The notes under the pieces: model-generated | Seen by the model: only the letters and a program-made list of their open reading frames with translations | What the model was told of the DNA's origin: nothing | Databases searched by the model: none | Assembly (NCBI RefSeq): GCF_035958815.1 | Contig: NZ_CP108383.1 | Span: 8,184,001-8,248,000 of the forward strand | DNA length: 64,000 bases | DNA from: Nocardia sp. NBC_01327 | GTDB lineage: Bacteria > Actinomycetota > Actinomycetes > Mycobacteriales > Mycobacteriaceae | Reading direction: 5' to 3' | Translations under genes and position numbers: made by a program | Shown here: in pieces, positions 44,441-53,282 of the stretch | How positions within the stretch are numbered: position 1 is the stretch's first letter | How the letters are laid out: each line of letters starts with the position of its first letter

Positions 44441-44478
44441 GCCCGTGCCCGTTGCCCTCGCAACGGGCACGGGCTTTT
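44441..44478 (+). terminator. Strong intrinsic terminator of mrp
   Basis: Perfect 15-bp stem GCCCGTGCCCGTTGC (44441-44455) and 44460-44474, CCTC loop, then TTTT (44475-44478). Confidence 0.95.
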
Positions 44479-44586
44479 CCACGGACCGGGAACGATGAGA
44501 GGTGCTCGGCGACCGGCCAATTCGACGGCCGAATTCCGCCGGGGTGCGGGCGCTGCCGTGCGCACACTCCCCCTAAGCTCGGAGGC

Positions 44587-45279
44587 ATGCTCACGCTGCT
44601 TCTCTATGTGCTGATCGTCGGTTTGGTGGCCGCGCTGCTCTTCCTCGTCGCCAGCGCGCTGTTCGGGCGGTCGGAAGAGCTCGGCCCGCTGCCCGAGGGC
44701 ACCACGGTCACCGTGCTCCCCGCCGAGGCGATCAGCGGCAGCGATGTCCGCGCCCTGCGGTTCCAGCAGGTGGTGCGCGGCTACAAGGCGGGCGAGGTGG
44801 ACTGGGCGCTGACCCGGCTCGCCGGTCGCATCGACGAACTCGAACGGCAGCTGGCCTACGCGCGCGCCGGCCACCCGGCCGAGGGGTCCGGAACCACACT
44901 CGCGCAGGGCGTACCGCTTGCGTACAGCATCGGCACCTATGCCGCCGGGCAGGAGGCGCCTGCGGTACTCGGCGATCCACTGACACCCTTCAGTGGCACG
45001 CCGATCGGGTCCGAGGCTGTGCCGGTCGCCCCTCAGTTGCCCGAGGTGCTGCCGAGCCGGGCGCCGCAGACCGCTCCCGATGCCGAGCCCGCCGTGACCG
45101 CAGCATCGGATACGGACCCCGCGACGGCGGCGCCCGATACGGCCGCGGGCACGCCGGAGGCGGCGACACCGCCCGGCACGGGCGACACGCCGGACACGGG
45201 CACCGATACGAAGCAGCAGGCGGCCTCCGGCTGGGTGGCCGGTCCCGGCGGCCAGAGTTCCGGTCCAGGTGCGCGGTGA
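44587..45279 (+). CDS. DivIVA-like membrane protein (Rv1209-like)
   Basis: 230 residues. N-terminal membrane helix (TLLLYVLIVGLVAALLFLVASALF), a DivIVA-like segment (VRALRFQQVVRGYKAGEVDWALTRLAGRIDELERQL) and an acidic Pro/Thr/Ala-rich tail (~130-230). ATG 44587 with TAAGCT at 44574-44579 seven bases ahead; GGAGG at 44581 is too close to serve as a normal ribosome site. Stop overlaps tag (GTGA). Possibly a polar-growth or septum-associated protein; role inferred from the domain only. Confidence 0.85.
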   Translation: MLTLLLYVLIVGLVAALLFLVASALFGRSEELGPLPEGTTVTVLPAEAISGSDVRALRFQQVVRGYKAGEVDWALTRLAGRIDELERQLAYARAGHPAEGSGTTLAQGVPLAYSIGTYAAGQEAPAVLGDPLTPFSGTPIGSEAVPVAPQLPEVLPSRAPQTAPDAEPAVTAASDTDPATAAPDTAAGTPEAATPPGTGDTPDTGTDTKQQAASGWVAGPGGQSSGPGAR

Positions 45280-45851
45280 CGGCGGTCGCCGTACCGGGTG
45301 ACGGCCGGGTGCGCTGCGGTTGGTCGGAGGCCTCGCAGCTGTACCGGGACTATCACGATCAGGAGTGGGGCCGGGCGCTGCACGGCGACGACGCCCTGTT
45401 CGAACGGGTATGCCTCGAGGCCTTCCAGTCGGGCCTGGCGTGGATCACGATCCTGCGCAAGCGCCCGGCGTTCCGCGCGGCCTTCGAGGGGTTCGTGATC
45501 GAGCGGGTCGCGGGCTTCGGCGAGCCGGACGTGGCACGGCTCATGGCTGATCCCGGCATAGTTCGCAATAGCGCCAAAATTCACGCGAGCATCCACAATG
45601 CCCGGATCGCCCTGAACCTCCCGAAGAGCCTGGACGAGCTGCTCTGGTCCTTCGCACCGGCCACCGGAAAGCGGCCACGCACCCTCGCGGATGTGCCCGC
45701 CGTCACTGCCGAATCCACCGCTCTCGCAAAAGAACTGAAGCGGCTCGGATTCAAGTTCGTCGGACCCACTACGGCGTACGCACTCATGCAGGCGACCGGG
45801 ATGGTAGACGATCACATTGCCGATTGCTGGGTGAATGTCGGGACTCCCTGA
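45276..45851 (+). CDS. tag: DNA-3-methyladenine glycosylase I
   Basis: 191 residues, full length. Zinc ligands Cys14 (RCGW), His27 (YHDQEWG), His180 and Cys184 (DDHIADCW) match the E. coli Tag spacing. The substrate pocket stretch LCLEAFQSGLAWITILRKRPAFRAAF-type (ERVCLEAFQSGLAW) contains the catalytic Glu. Excises N3-methyladenine for base-excision repair. GTG 45276 overlaps the DivIVA-like stop. A hairpin follows at 45922. Confidence 0.94.
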   Translation: MTAVAVPGDGRVRCGWSEASQLYRDYHDQEWGRALHGDDALFERVCLEAFQSGLAWITILRKRPAFRAAFEGFVIERVAGFGEPDVARLMADPGIVRNSAKIHASIHNARIALNLPKSLDELLWSFAPATGKRPRTLADVPAVTAESTALAKELKRLGFKFVGPTTAYALMQATGMVDDHIADCWVNVGTP

Positions 45852-45921
45852 ACGGCACAACGGTCGGTTTTTGGAACTCAGGTACCCGCCCCGATCCGCG
45901 ATAGGGAAGAATGGGCGTGGT

Positions 45922-45948
45922 GCAGCCCGCCACATGCCGGCGGGCTGC
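45922..45948 (+). terminator. Hairpin between tag and the DUF3117 gene
   Basis: 10-bp stem GCAGCCCGCC (45922-45931) with GGCGGGCTGC (45939-45948), 7-base loop, no U-run. It may end tag transcription or belong to the leader of the small gene downstream. Confidence 0.55.
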
Positions 45949-46016
45949 CTGGTTGGTGACAACTGGAGTTCCATGAAAGTGCGCAGAAATTCGCGCAGAT
46001 CTGGAGGGAGCAGAGG

Positions 46017-46184
46017 ATGGCGGCCATGAAGCCCCGCACCGGGGACGGTCCCCTCGAGGCAACCAAGGAAGGGCGTGGAATCGTCATGCGGGTTCCACTC
46101 GAGGGTGGCGGGCGTTTGGTCGTCGAGCTCACGCCGGAGGAAGCTGCGGCACTGGGTGACGAACTCAAGAGTGTCACGAGCTAG
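46017..46184 (+). CDS. DUF3117 microprotein (Rv1211-like)
   Basis: 55 residues: MAAMKPRTGDGPLEATKEG at the start, VMRVPLEGGGRLVVELTP in the middle, and ALGDELKSVTS at the end. This is nearly invariant across actinobacteria in my recollection of the family (Rv1211 in M. tuberculosis, also next to tag). GGAGGG (46003-46008) lies upstream of ATG 46017; ATG 46026 is the alternative. The protein is predicted soluble, with two beta strands. Function is not known; strong conservation suggests a general role. Confidence 0.9.
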   Translation: MAAMKPRTGDGPLEATKEGRGIVMRVPLEGGGRLVVELTPEEAAALGDELKSVTS

Positions 46185-46199
46185 TAGCCATACTTGCCC

Positions 46200-47300
46200 G
46201 TGCCGGTGAGCCGCACCGAACCGGTGGTTGACCCCGCTCTCGAGCCGCTCACCGGCGCCCCGGTGCATTCCACGCACCCCCTCGGCGCAGCCGATCCCCT
46301 GATCGACTGCGCCGGGCTACTGTCCTGTCCGGAATGCGGGCAGGACCTCACGCCTCGCGACCACACCCTGCGGTGTCCGCGCGGCCACAGTTTCGATATC
46401 GCCAGGCAGGGCTACGTCAGCCTGCTGACGGGCGCGTCCACCAAGATGACCGGTGATACCCCGGCCATGCTCGACGCCCGGGCGGCCTTCCAGTACGCAG
46501 GTCATTTCACTCCCATTGCCGCTGCCCTCGCGGCCGCGGTAGCCGCCACCTCCCCCGCCGCCGTGGATTCGCTGGCTCACGCTCAGCAGCGAATCGCAGC
46601 GTCGCGACACGCCGACAGGATTACTCGCCCGGGCTCGGCCGTGACGGCGGCTTCCGCCGCCCGGCTCGCCTCGACGCTCCTGCCCGCCGCACGCGCCGGA
46701 TTCGATATCCCGGCGCGCGCGGCGGGTGCGGCCGTGCTGGAAGTCGGCGCGGGAACCGGTTACTACCTGAGCGCGGTGCTGGACGCGGTGCCCGGCGCCC
46801 GTGGTATCGCACTGGACGTGTCCAAACCGGCGGTGCGCCGCAGTGCCCGGGCGCACGAGCGGGCCGGTGCGGTACTCGCCGACGCGTGGCGCGGACTGCC
46901 GGTGCGCGACGGAGTTCTGACCGCGGTGCTGTCGGTTTTCGCACCGCGAAATGCCGATGAGGTAGCGCGAGTGCTGGCGCCGGAGGGACGTTTTCTGGTT
47001 GTCACTCCCACCCCCCGGCATTTGGCCGAACTCATCGAGCCTTTGGACATGGTGAGTGTCGATGCCGCGAAGCAGGATCGGCTCGCCGAATCTCTGGGCG
47101 CCCGTTTCGAATTATCGGAGCGCAATTCGGTCGAGTATCGAATGTCGCTCACACACACCGATATCGCGAATGTGTCCGCCATGGGCCCCTCCGCCTTCCA
47201 CGCGGCGGCACAACGCGCGGACCGCATTGCGGCGCTGCCGGATCCGATGCCGGTGACCGCCTCGGTCACCGTCTCGGTTTATCGCCGCCGCGAGCCGTAA
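46200..47300 (+). CDS. RlmA-type 23S rRNA guanine methyltransferase
   Basis: About 366 residues. N-terminal zinc site with CPECG (~45) and RCPRGHSFDIARQGYVSLL (a RlmA/TlrB hallmark), a variable stretch, then an SAM site VLEVGAGTGYYLSAVLDAVPGARGIALDVS. In this family the product methylates a hairpin-35 guanine and can affect macrolide/tylosin sensitivity. The start is uncertain: TTG 46194, GTG 46200 or GTG 46206; CATACT at 46189-46194 favours a leaderless GTG 46200. A long insertion (SPAAVDSLAHAQQRIAASRH...) lies between the zinc part and the SAM domain. Convergent with lysR. Confidence 0.87.
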   Translation: MPVSRTEPVVDPALEPLTGAPVHSTHPLGAADPLIDCAGLLSCPECGQDLTPRDHTLRCPRGHSFDIARQGYVSLLTGASTKMTGDTPAMLDARAAFQYAGHFTPIAAALAAAVAATSPAAVDSLAHAQQRIAASRHADRITRPGSAVTAASAARLASTLLPAARAGFDIPARAAGAAVLEVGAGTGYYLSAVLDAVPGARGIALDVSKPAVRRSARAHERAGAVLADAWRGLPVRDGVLTAVLSVFAPRNADEVARVLAPEGRFLVVTPTPRHLAELIEPLDMVSVDAAKQDRLAESLGARFELSERNSVEYRMSLTHTDIANVSAMGPSAFHAAAQRADRIAALPDPMPVTASVTVSVYRRREP

Positions 47301-47301
47301 T

Positions 47302-48198
47302 TCAGCGCTGCGGGTGATTCGGCAGCAATGCCAGCAGATTGCGGACGAGCGGCCGGGTGTCGTCCGCCCGGTGCGCGGTGTAGATCGTGGTGGTGGCATC
47401 GGTGCCGGCCAGCGGGATGATGCGCACCGAGGCCGGCGCCGTGAAGGTGGCGCTGCGCGGTGCGACGGTCACGCCGAGTCCGGCGGCCACGAGATACAGC
47501 AGGATGGTCCAGTTGGTGGCCTCCTGCACGATGCGGGGCCGGCGGCCGGAGGACAGCAGCGGGGACAGATTCTTGTCGTAAGCGAGTGCGCCTGCGGCAC
47601 TGGGAAAGAAGACCAGCGGATGGTCGGCGAGTTCGGCGCCGGTAATGGTGTCACGGCCCGCGTCCGGGTGGTCGGCGGGCAGCACCGCCACGAAGGGTTC
47701 GGTCATGAGCGGCACGGTCACGGTGCCGGGCTGCTCGTCCGGATCGCGCACGATCGCCATATCCAGGCTGCCGGCGGCCAGCTTCGCCATCAGGTGACTG
47801 GTGAATCCCTCCACGAGTTCGACCTGCACCAGCGGGAAGCGGTCGCGGAATTCCCGTACCCCGCGCAGCGGCTCGAGCGGTAGCACCGAGGGCACGAAGC
47901 CGAGATGCAGTGTGCCCTGGCTCCCCTGCCCGATGCGGGTGATCTCCGCCAGGTCGCGCGCCGCGTGCCCGAGCAGGGCGGTGGCCCGCTCACGCAGTGC
48001 CGCACCGGCCGCGGTGAGCGCGACGGTCCGGGAGGTGCGGTCGAAAAGCCTGGTGCCGAGCAGTGTTTCGAGGCGCTGGATCTGCTGGGTCAGCGCGGGC
48101 TGGGCAATGTGCAGCCGGGCGGCGGCGCGGCCGAAGTGCAGTTCCTCGGCGACGGCGAGGAAGTAGCGGAGATGCCTGAGCTCAACACCGTCAACCAT
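47302..48198 (-). CDS. LysR-family transcriptional regulator
   Basis: 298 residues. N-terminal winged helix (MVDGVELRHLRYFLAVAEELHFGRAAARLHIAQPALTQQI-type; RLETLLGTRLFDRTSRTVALTAAG) and the LysR substrate domain. ATG 48198. It diverges from a GNAT gene over 69 bases that hold a TTGAT-N7-ATCAA dyad, so autoregulation and control of the acetyltransferase are likely. CatM/BenM-like by N-terminal pattern, but inducer unknown. Confidence 0.93.
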   Translation of the reverse strand: MVDGVELRHLRYFLAVAEELHFGRAAARLHIAQPALTQQIQRLETLLGTRLFDRTSRTVALTAAGAALRERATALLGHAARDLAEITRIGQGSQGTLHLGFVPSVLPLEPLRGVREFRDRFPLVQVELVEGFTSHLMAKLAAGSLDMAIVRDPDEQPGTVTVPLMTEPFVAVLPADHPDAGRDTITGAELADHPLVFFPSAAGALAYDKNLSPLLSSGRRPRIVQEATNWTILLYLVAAGLGVTVAPRSATFTAPASVRIIPLAGTDATTTIYTAHRADDTRPLVRNLLALLPNHPQR

Positions 48199-48210
48199 AA
48201 GTTGATGATA

Positions 48211-48227
48211 TTGATCCGAGCTATCAA
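48211..48227. promoter_or_regulatory. LysR-type dyad between lysR and GNAT genes
   Basis: TTGAT (48211-48215), seven bases, ATCAA (48223-48227), in the divergent gap. This has the form of a LysR box. CATTCT at 48256-48261 is a possible -10 for the leaderless GNAT start. Confidence 0.5.
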
Positions 48228-48267
48228 GTATTGGACGTTATGGGTCGCGGCACGACATTCTGGCCTG

Positions 48268-48783
48268 GTGACGCAGACCGATTCCCTCGCCCCCGCAACC
48301 GGTTCCCTCGTGGTCGCGCCGATGTCCACAGCCGCCGACGCCCGCGCCTTCAAAGACCTCAATCTGGAGTGGATCACCGCGTTCTTCACTCTCGAACCCG
48401 CCGACAGCGTCACCCTCGACAATCCGCGGCACATTGTCGAGGAGGGCGGGCAGGTGCTCATCGCCCGGGACGGTACGGAACCGGTCGGCTGCGTCGCCCT
48501 GGTCGCCGAAGGTCCCGGCGTTTTCGAACTCTCGAAAATGGCTGTGTCACCGCGGTTCCAGGGCTGTGGCATCGGCCGCATCCTGCTGCGTGCGGCCCTC
48601 GACCACGCCCGCGAACAACGCGCCACTTCGGTATTCCTCGCCAGCAACGCGACCCTCGCCAGTGCCGTGCACCTGTACGAGTCCCTCGGTTTCGTCCATG
48701 TCCCGGCGGCAGAGTTGCGGCCGATCCCCTACGACCGCGCCGACGTATTCATGCGCTACGACCTGACCGACCCCGCGAGCTAA
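48268..48783 (+). CDS. GNAT-family N-acetyltransferase
   Basis: 171 residues. Motif A is FELSKMAVSPRFQGCGIGRILLRAALDHAREQ (CoA P-loop R-x-x-G-x-G/A), with motif B SAVHLYESLGFVHV. GTG 48268 is chosen since CATTCT lies 6 bases ahead; no other in-frame start gives a sensible N-terminus. Substrate unknown. Its stop overlaps the stop of glgM on the other strand (48781-48782 shared). Confidence 0.9.
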   Translation: MTQTDSLAPATGSLVVAPMSTAADARAFKDLNLEWITAFFTLEPADSVTLDNPRHIVEEGGQVLIARDGTEPVGCVALVAEGPGVFELSKMAVSPRFQGCGIGRILLRAALDHAREQRATSVFLASNATLASAVHLYESLGFVHVPAAELRPIPYDRADVFMRYDLTDPAS

Positions 48784-49979
48784 CTCTTGCGGACCAGGTC
48801 GTAGATGCGGGCGGTGCGGGACGCCATCTGATTCCAGTCGAATTCGGCGACGGCCCGGGCCCGCCCGGCCGCGCCCATGGCCGCCGCGCCGACCTGATCG
48901 GCGGCGATCTTGTTGATGGCCCGGGCCAGACCGTGTTCGAAGGCATCCGGCCGGGTCGCGTCGTAGTGCACGAGGCGTCCGGTCGACCCCTCCGCGACCA
49001 CCTCCGGAATCCCGCCGACATCGGAGGCCACCACGGCGGTCCCGCAGGCCATGGCCTCGAGATTCACAATGCCCAGCGGCTCGTAGACCGACGGGCAGAT
49101 GAATACCGTTGCGGCGGCGAGCACCTGGCGCACCAGTTCGGTGGGCAGCATCTCGCGGACCCAGTGCACACCGTCGCGGGTCTTGCCGAGTTCCCTTACG
49201 GCCGTGGCCACTTCGGCATCCATGGCGGGCGTGTCCGCGGCGCCCGCGAGCAGCACCAGTTGAATGTCGGGGTCGAGGTGCCGGGCGGCGGCGAGCAGAT
49301 GCGAGACGCCCTTCTGCCGGGTGATGCGGCCGACGAAGGCCGCCACCGGCCGGTCCATCCGCACACCGAGTTCGCCGAGAATGTCGCGGGTGTCGAGTGC
49401 GGGCCCGCCCGGATGCCAGACCTCGGCGTCGATTCCGTTGTGCACCACATGCACTTTCGCGGGATCGATATCCGGATACGCGTCCAGCACATCGGTGCGC
49501 ATGCCCGCGCTCACCGCGATCACGGCATCGGCGTAGGTCACGGCATTGTGCTCGGACCAGGAGGAGAGCCGGTAGCCGCCGCCGAGCTGTTCGGCCTTCC
49601 AGGGCCGCCGCGGTTCCAGCGAATGCGCGGTGAGCACATGCGGTATCCCGTAGAGCTCGGCGGCCAGATGTCCGGCCAGCCCGGTGTACCAGGTATGCGA
49701 GTGCACCACATCGGAACCGCCGGCGGCATCGGCCATGCGCAATTGCGCGGACATCATCTGCAGCGCCGAATTGGCGGCGTAGAGCATCGAATCCGCCTGG
49801 TGCACCACCGCATCGGTGCGCGGCACGCCCATACAGTGCACGGTCACATCGCACAGTTGCCGCAGTCGCGGGACCAGCTCGGTGACATGCACGCCCGCCC
49901 CGCCGTACACCTCGGGCGGGTATTCGCGGGTCATCATGGCAACGCGAAGTCCGCGGCCGCCATCCGCGCCGTAACTCAC
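48780..49979 (-). CDS. glgM: GT4 glycosyltransferase: maltose-1-phosphate synthase (GlgM/GlgA)
   Basis: 399 residues. Start region VAMMTREYPPEVYGGAGVHVTELV is diagnostic for actinobacterial GlgM. GT4 motifs: FVGRITRQKGVSHLLAAA, SVYEPLGIVNLEAMACGTAVVASDVGGIPEVV (E-x7-E). It adds glucose from ADP-glucose to glucose-1-phosphate, feeding alpha-glucan synthesis. GTG 49979 is the longest start; a start nearer the RVAMM motif is possible, since relatives begin just there. Head-to-head with glgC, which supplies ADP-glucose, over 105 bases. Confidence 0.92.
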   Translation of the reverse strand: MSYGADGGRGLRVAMMTREYPPEVYGGAGVHVTELVPRLRQLCDVTVHCMGVPRTDAVVHQADSMLYAANSALQMMSAQLRMADAAGGSDVVHSHTWYTGLAGHLAAELYGIPHVLTAHSLEPRRPWKAEQLGGGYRLSSWSEHNAVTYADAVIAVSAGMRTDVLDAYPDIDPAKVHVVHNGIDAEVWHPGGPALDTRDILGELGVRMDRPVAAFVGRITRQKGVSHLLAAARHLDPDIQLVLLAGAADTPAMDAEVATAVRELGKTRDGVHWVREMLPTELVRQVLAAATVFICPSVYEPLGIVNLEAMACGTAVVASDVGGIPEVVAEGSTGRLVHYDATRPDAFEHGLARAINKIAADQVGAAAMGAAGRARAVAEFDWNQMASRTARIYDLVRKS

Positions 49980-50084
49980 CGACTCAACCTAGACGCTCCA
50001 CTGTGACGCCACCAACCGGCGACGCGATCAACATGGAACCCTGCGGACATTCTGTGTTCCCTCCCAACCGGTAGTTTGGCTGGT

Positions 50085-51299
50085 GTGAGGAGCCAGCCGC
50101 ACGTACTCGGGATCGTGCTCGCCGGTGGCGAGGGCAAGCGCCTGTTTCCACTCACGAAGGATCGCGCCAAGCCGGCGGTCCCGTTCGGGGGTGCGTACCG
50201 CCTCATCGACTTCGTCCTCTCGAACCTCGTGAATGCCGGCTACCTGCGGATCTGCGTTCTCACCCAGTACAAATCGCATTCACTGGACCGGCATATCTCG
50301 CAGACCTGGCGGCTGTCGGGTTTCGGCGGCGAGTACATCACGCCGGTGCCGGCGCAGCAGCGGCTGGGCCCGCGCTGGTACACCGGCAGCGCGGACGCGA
50401 TCATGCAGTCGCTGAATCTGATCTACGACGAGGATCCGGAGTACATCGTGGTCTTCGGCGCCGACCACGTGTACCGCATGGATCCCGAGCAGATGGTGCA
50501 GGCGCATATCGCCTCCGGTGCGGGTGTCACCGTGGCCGGAATTCGGGTGCCGCGCAGTACGGCCAGCGCGTTCGGCTGCATCGATACCGACGAATCCGGC
50601 CGTATCACCGGCTTTCTGGAGAAACCGGCGCATCCGCCCGGCACGCCCGACGATCCGAATGTCACCTTCGCCTCGATGGGCAATTATGTCTTCACCACCA
50701 AGGTGCTGGTGGACGCCATCCGCGCCGATGCCGAGGACAACGACTCCGATCACGATATGGGCGGCGACATCATTCCCGGCCTGGTGCGGTCCGGGGCCGC
50801 CGCCGTGTACGACTTCTGCAGCAACGAGGTGCCCGGCACCACCGACCGCAGCCGCGGCTACTGGCGTGATGTCGGCACCATCGACGCCTTCTACGAGGCG
50901 CATATGGATCTGGTGTCGGTGGATCCGGTCTTCGATCTCTACAACCGGCACTGGCCGATTCGCGGCGCCGCGGAGAATCTGCCGCCGGCCAAATTCGGCC
51001 GCGGCGGGCTGGCACAGGAATCGATCGTCGGCGCGGGCAGCATTCTGTCGGCGGCGACGGTGCGCAATTCGGTGCTCTTCTCGAATGTGATGGTGGAGGA
51101 CGGCGCGACCGTGGAGGGCAGTGTGCTCATGCCCGGTGTGCGGATCGGCCGGGGCGCGGTGGTGCGGCACGCCATTCTGGACAAGAACGTCATGGTGACC
51201 GAGGGCGAGATCATCGGCGTGGATCTGGACCGGGACCGGGACCGGTTCGCGATCAGCAATGGCGGCGTGGTGACCGTCGGCAAGGGCATCTGGGTGTGA
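50085..51299 (+). CDS. glgC: Glucose-1-phosphate adenylyltransferase
   Basis: 404 residues. Nucleotidyltransferase domain: LAGGEGKRLFPLTKDRAKPAVPFGG (PPi/nucleotide loop), GADHVYRMDP, FGCIDTDESGRI, GGDIIPGLV. The C-terminal left-handed beta-helix holds VGAGSILSAATVRNSVLFSNVMVEDGATVEGS. Makes ADP-glucose, the control point of bacterial glycogen formation. GTG 50085 is supported by TAGTTT (50072-50077) 7 bases ahead, and gives an N-terminus equal in length to mycobacterial GlgC. Divergent from glgM. Confidence 0.96.
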   Translation: MRSQPHVLGIVLAGGEGKRLFPLTKDRAKPAVPFGGAYRLIDFVLSNLVNAGYLRICVLTQYKSHSLDRHISQTWRLSGFGGEYITPVPAQQRLGPRWYTGSADAIMQSLNLIYDEDPEYIVVFGADHVYRMDPEQMVQAHIASGAGVTVAGIRVPRSTASAFGCIDTDESGRITGFLEKPAHPPGTPDDPNVTFASMGNYVFTTKVLVDAIRADAEDNDSDHDMGGDIIPGLVRSGAAAVYDFCSNEVPGTTDRSRGYWRDVGTIDAFYEAHMDLVSVDPVFDLYNRHWPIRGAAENLPPAKFGRGGLAQESIVGAGSILSAATVRNSVLFSNVMVEDGATVEGSVLMPGVRIGRGAVVRHAILDKNVMVTEGEIIGVDLDRDRDRFAISNGGVVTVGKGIWV

Positions 51300-51432
51300 G
51301 AATCGCCGCCGACCGGCGGACGCGCGGATAACGGGAGCCCGCCGGTGACGGATAACGGTGGACAGCCGGAGTTCCGGGTCCGAAAATCGGTGGGTGGAGC
51401 GCCGTCCGCTGGGCGGTGCGGGAGGGATGATC

Positions 51433-52632
51433 ATGAGCCGCGCTACGAGGGTTCTCACCGCTGTCGCCTGTCTGGCCCTGACGGCCACGCTGGCGGGCTG
51501 CGCCAACAAAGGCACCGCGGTCCCGGGTGAAATGGACGTTCGCACGCTGGATACCGGCACCTACCCGGTGAATCGGTTCACCTACGACCGCAATTCGAAC
51601 GGGCACGGCCCGACGCTCGAGGGTATGCACATGGCCGATGCCGTGGTCCCGACGGTGAAGGTGGATCCGAGTCTGAAGGTCGGCCGCGGCGGCATCGTGC
51701 TGACCTCGGTCAAGGATGTGGTGAGCGTCAGCCACCTGTCCTCGTCCGCGACGCCGGTGCTGCAGAATCGCGGATTCATCGCCGGTTTCGCGCTGAGCGG
51801 TTCGGATCTGCCCGATCCGCCGGGCTCGGACAATCCGGACCCGGCCAGCACCACGGTGACCATCCGGGTGCTGCGCTTCCCCTCGAGTGACAATGCCAAG
51901 CTGGCGGCCAAGGAGCTCGAGGACGCCGATTTCAATGTGGCACTGGACCAGAACAAGAAGCTGACGCTGCCGGACTATCCGGACGCCTTCTCGCACTGGC
52001 GGCCGACCTCGCCCACCATCGGGGTGACCATGCCGCGCAAGGAGTACGTGATCTCGGTCTTCGCCTCGCGTCCCCGGATCGATCAGGCCGATCTGCTGTC
52101 GTGGGCGAAGAAGGCCCTCGATGCCGAGGTCCCGGTGGTGGACGCCTTCCAGGGCACGCCGGCCGGCCAGATCGATCAGCTACCCGTCGACCCGGATCGG
52201 CTGCTGGCCCGAATCCTGGTGTCCGACCGCGACAATCACACACCCGATCCCGATAATTTCGCGGTGTACGGCCCCAATCAGCTGATCAGTCCCGCCGGTG
52301 ATCAGGCGCTGCGCCAGCGGCTGGTCGACGACACCGGTATGGATGCCATGGCGCTGACCGAGGACGGTTACCTGTTCCGCACCCGGGACGCCAAGGGCGG
52401 CGCGGATCTGGTGAGCGGGCTGATCAGCAGTCTGGGCGAGACCAGCATCAGCCCGTCGGCGCCGGATCGGGTGCCGGACACCAAGTGTGTGCAGCACACG
52501 TCCAACACCAGCACCTCCTACCGCTGCTATGTGGTCTACAAGCGGTATGTGGGCGTCGTCAGCTCCGACAATCAGACGGACGTGCTGAAGAAGGGCACCG
52601 CACAGTACGTGCTGCTGGTCAACAGCCTCTAG
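51433..52632 (+). CDS. DUF7373-type lipoprotein
   Basis: 399 residues. Lipoprotein signal (TAVACLALTATLAGC, lipobox LAGC with Cys ~19), followed by MDVRTLDTGTYPVNRFTYD, typical of a Nocardia/Rhodococcus lipoprotein family (DUF7373). Two C-terminal cysteines (KCVQHTS, RCYVV) could form a disulfide. ATG 51433 has GGGAGGG 6 bases upstream, while ATG 51427 abuts it. Alone after glgC, 133 bases away. Role unknown, presumably at the outer face of the cell membrane. Its stop overlaps the convergent gene's stop. Confidence 0.8.
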   Translation: MSRATRVLTAVACLALTATLAGCANKGTAVPGEMDVRTLDTGTYPVNRFTYDRNSNGHGPTLEGMHMADAVVPTVKVDPSLKVGRGGIVLTSVKDVVSVSHLSSSATPVLQNRGFIAGFALSGSDLPDPPGSDNPDPASTTVTIRVLRFPSSDNAKLAAKELEDADFNVALDQNKKLTLPDYPDAFSHWRPTSPTIGVTMPRKEYVISVFASRPRIDQADLLSWAKKALDAEVPVVDAFQGTPAGQIDQLPVDPDRLLARILVSDRDNHTPDPDNFAVYGPNQLISPAGDQALRQRLVDDTGMDAMALTEDGYLFRTRDAKGGADLVSGLISSLGETSISPSAPDRVPDTKCVQHTSNTSTSYRCYVVYKRYVGVVSSDNQTDVLKKGTAQYVLLVNSL

Positions 52633-53012
52633 CCCGTGGAACGGACGGCGCCCGTATCGAACGCCTGCCAGGCGGCGGGGTGGTGGGCGCCGCGCCAGGT
52701 CCGGCCGTGCCCGTTGCGGGGCAGGCCGTGCGCACCGGTGCGGCTGTTGTCCCGGAAGCGGTAGTCGCGAAATCCGAATGGCTGCAACAGGGCTCGCAGG
52801 AAGGCGGGGCCGTCGTCCGGCAGCACCGTGCGCTCCTCGCCGAGAATGTCCACGCCCTGGTGGTACCAGACCCGCGCGACCAGCCCTTCGACCGGATCGA
52901 CCGCCCGGAAGCTGGCGTGACCGTCTGCGGTGAGCCGGAATTCGGCAATGCGGCGCCACTGCCGCGACTCACGCAGGTACAAACCCACCACGGCCGGAGG
53001 TCGCTGACCCAT
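52629..53012 (-). CDS. Hypothetical protein
   Basis: 127 residues, basic, no signal or membrane helix. Contains VVGLYLRESRQWRRIAEFRL, HASFRAVDPVEGLVARVWYHQGVDI and a C-terminal Gly/His/Arg-rich tail. I do not recognise the family. ATG 53012 is the preferred start; codons upstream to 53054 add an Arg-rich stretch. Its stop (52629-52631) overlaps the lipoprotein stop on the other strand (52630-52632). Confidence 0.65.
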   Translation of the reverse strand: MGQRPPAVVGLYLRESRQWRRIAEFRLTADGHASFRAVDPVEGLVARVWYHQGVDILGEERTVLPDDGPAFLRALLQPFGFRDYRFRDNSRTGAHGLPRNGHGRTWRGAHHPAAWQAFDTGAVRSTG

Positions 53013-53072
53013 GGAAAACCTCACTCGTCGAACTTTTCCCTGGAGTATCCGCAACCGGCCCGCCGTAACCCT

Positions 53073-53282
53073 CTACGAGGGCGCCGGAGCCGTGGTGACG
53101 CAGGAAAAGGGTGCGCACGAAACCGGCGTCGACGGCACCACATTCGGGTGATCATCGAACCGCGCACCGCCGACCAGCAGCAACACCAGCAGTGCCGCGA
53201 AGACCACCAGCCCGAAGAAGATCATTGCGGGCCATAGCCATCCAGCCGGCAGATGCGTACCGAGTACCAGTGAATCGAACAT
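53073..53282 (-). CDS. Small membrane protein
   Basis: 69 residues with one or two hydrophobic segments (LWPAMIFFGLVVFAALLVLLLVGGA, ~17-41) and a hydrophilic Cys-containing tail. ATG 53282 is preceded by a near-ideal ribosome site (GAGGAGG, 6 bases away), which is the strongest evidence that it is real. Function unknown. Beyond it, 53283-53596 holds no gene. Confidence 0.7.
   Translation of the reverse strand: MFDSLVLGTHLPAGWLWPAMIFFGLVVFAALLVLLLVGGARFDDHPNVVPSTPVSCAPFSCVTTAPAPS

Noticed and set aside
48231..50006. 591-residue plus-strand frame across GNAT and glgM
   Set aside because: Spans two real genes in other frames; Gly/His/Arg-rich without motif.
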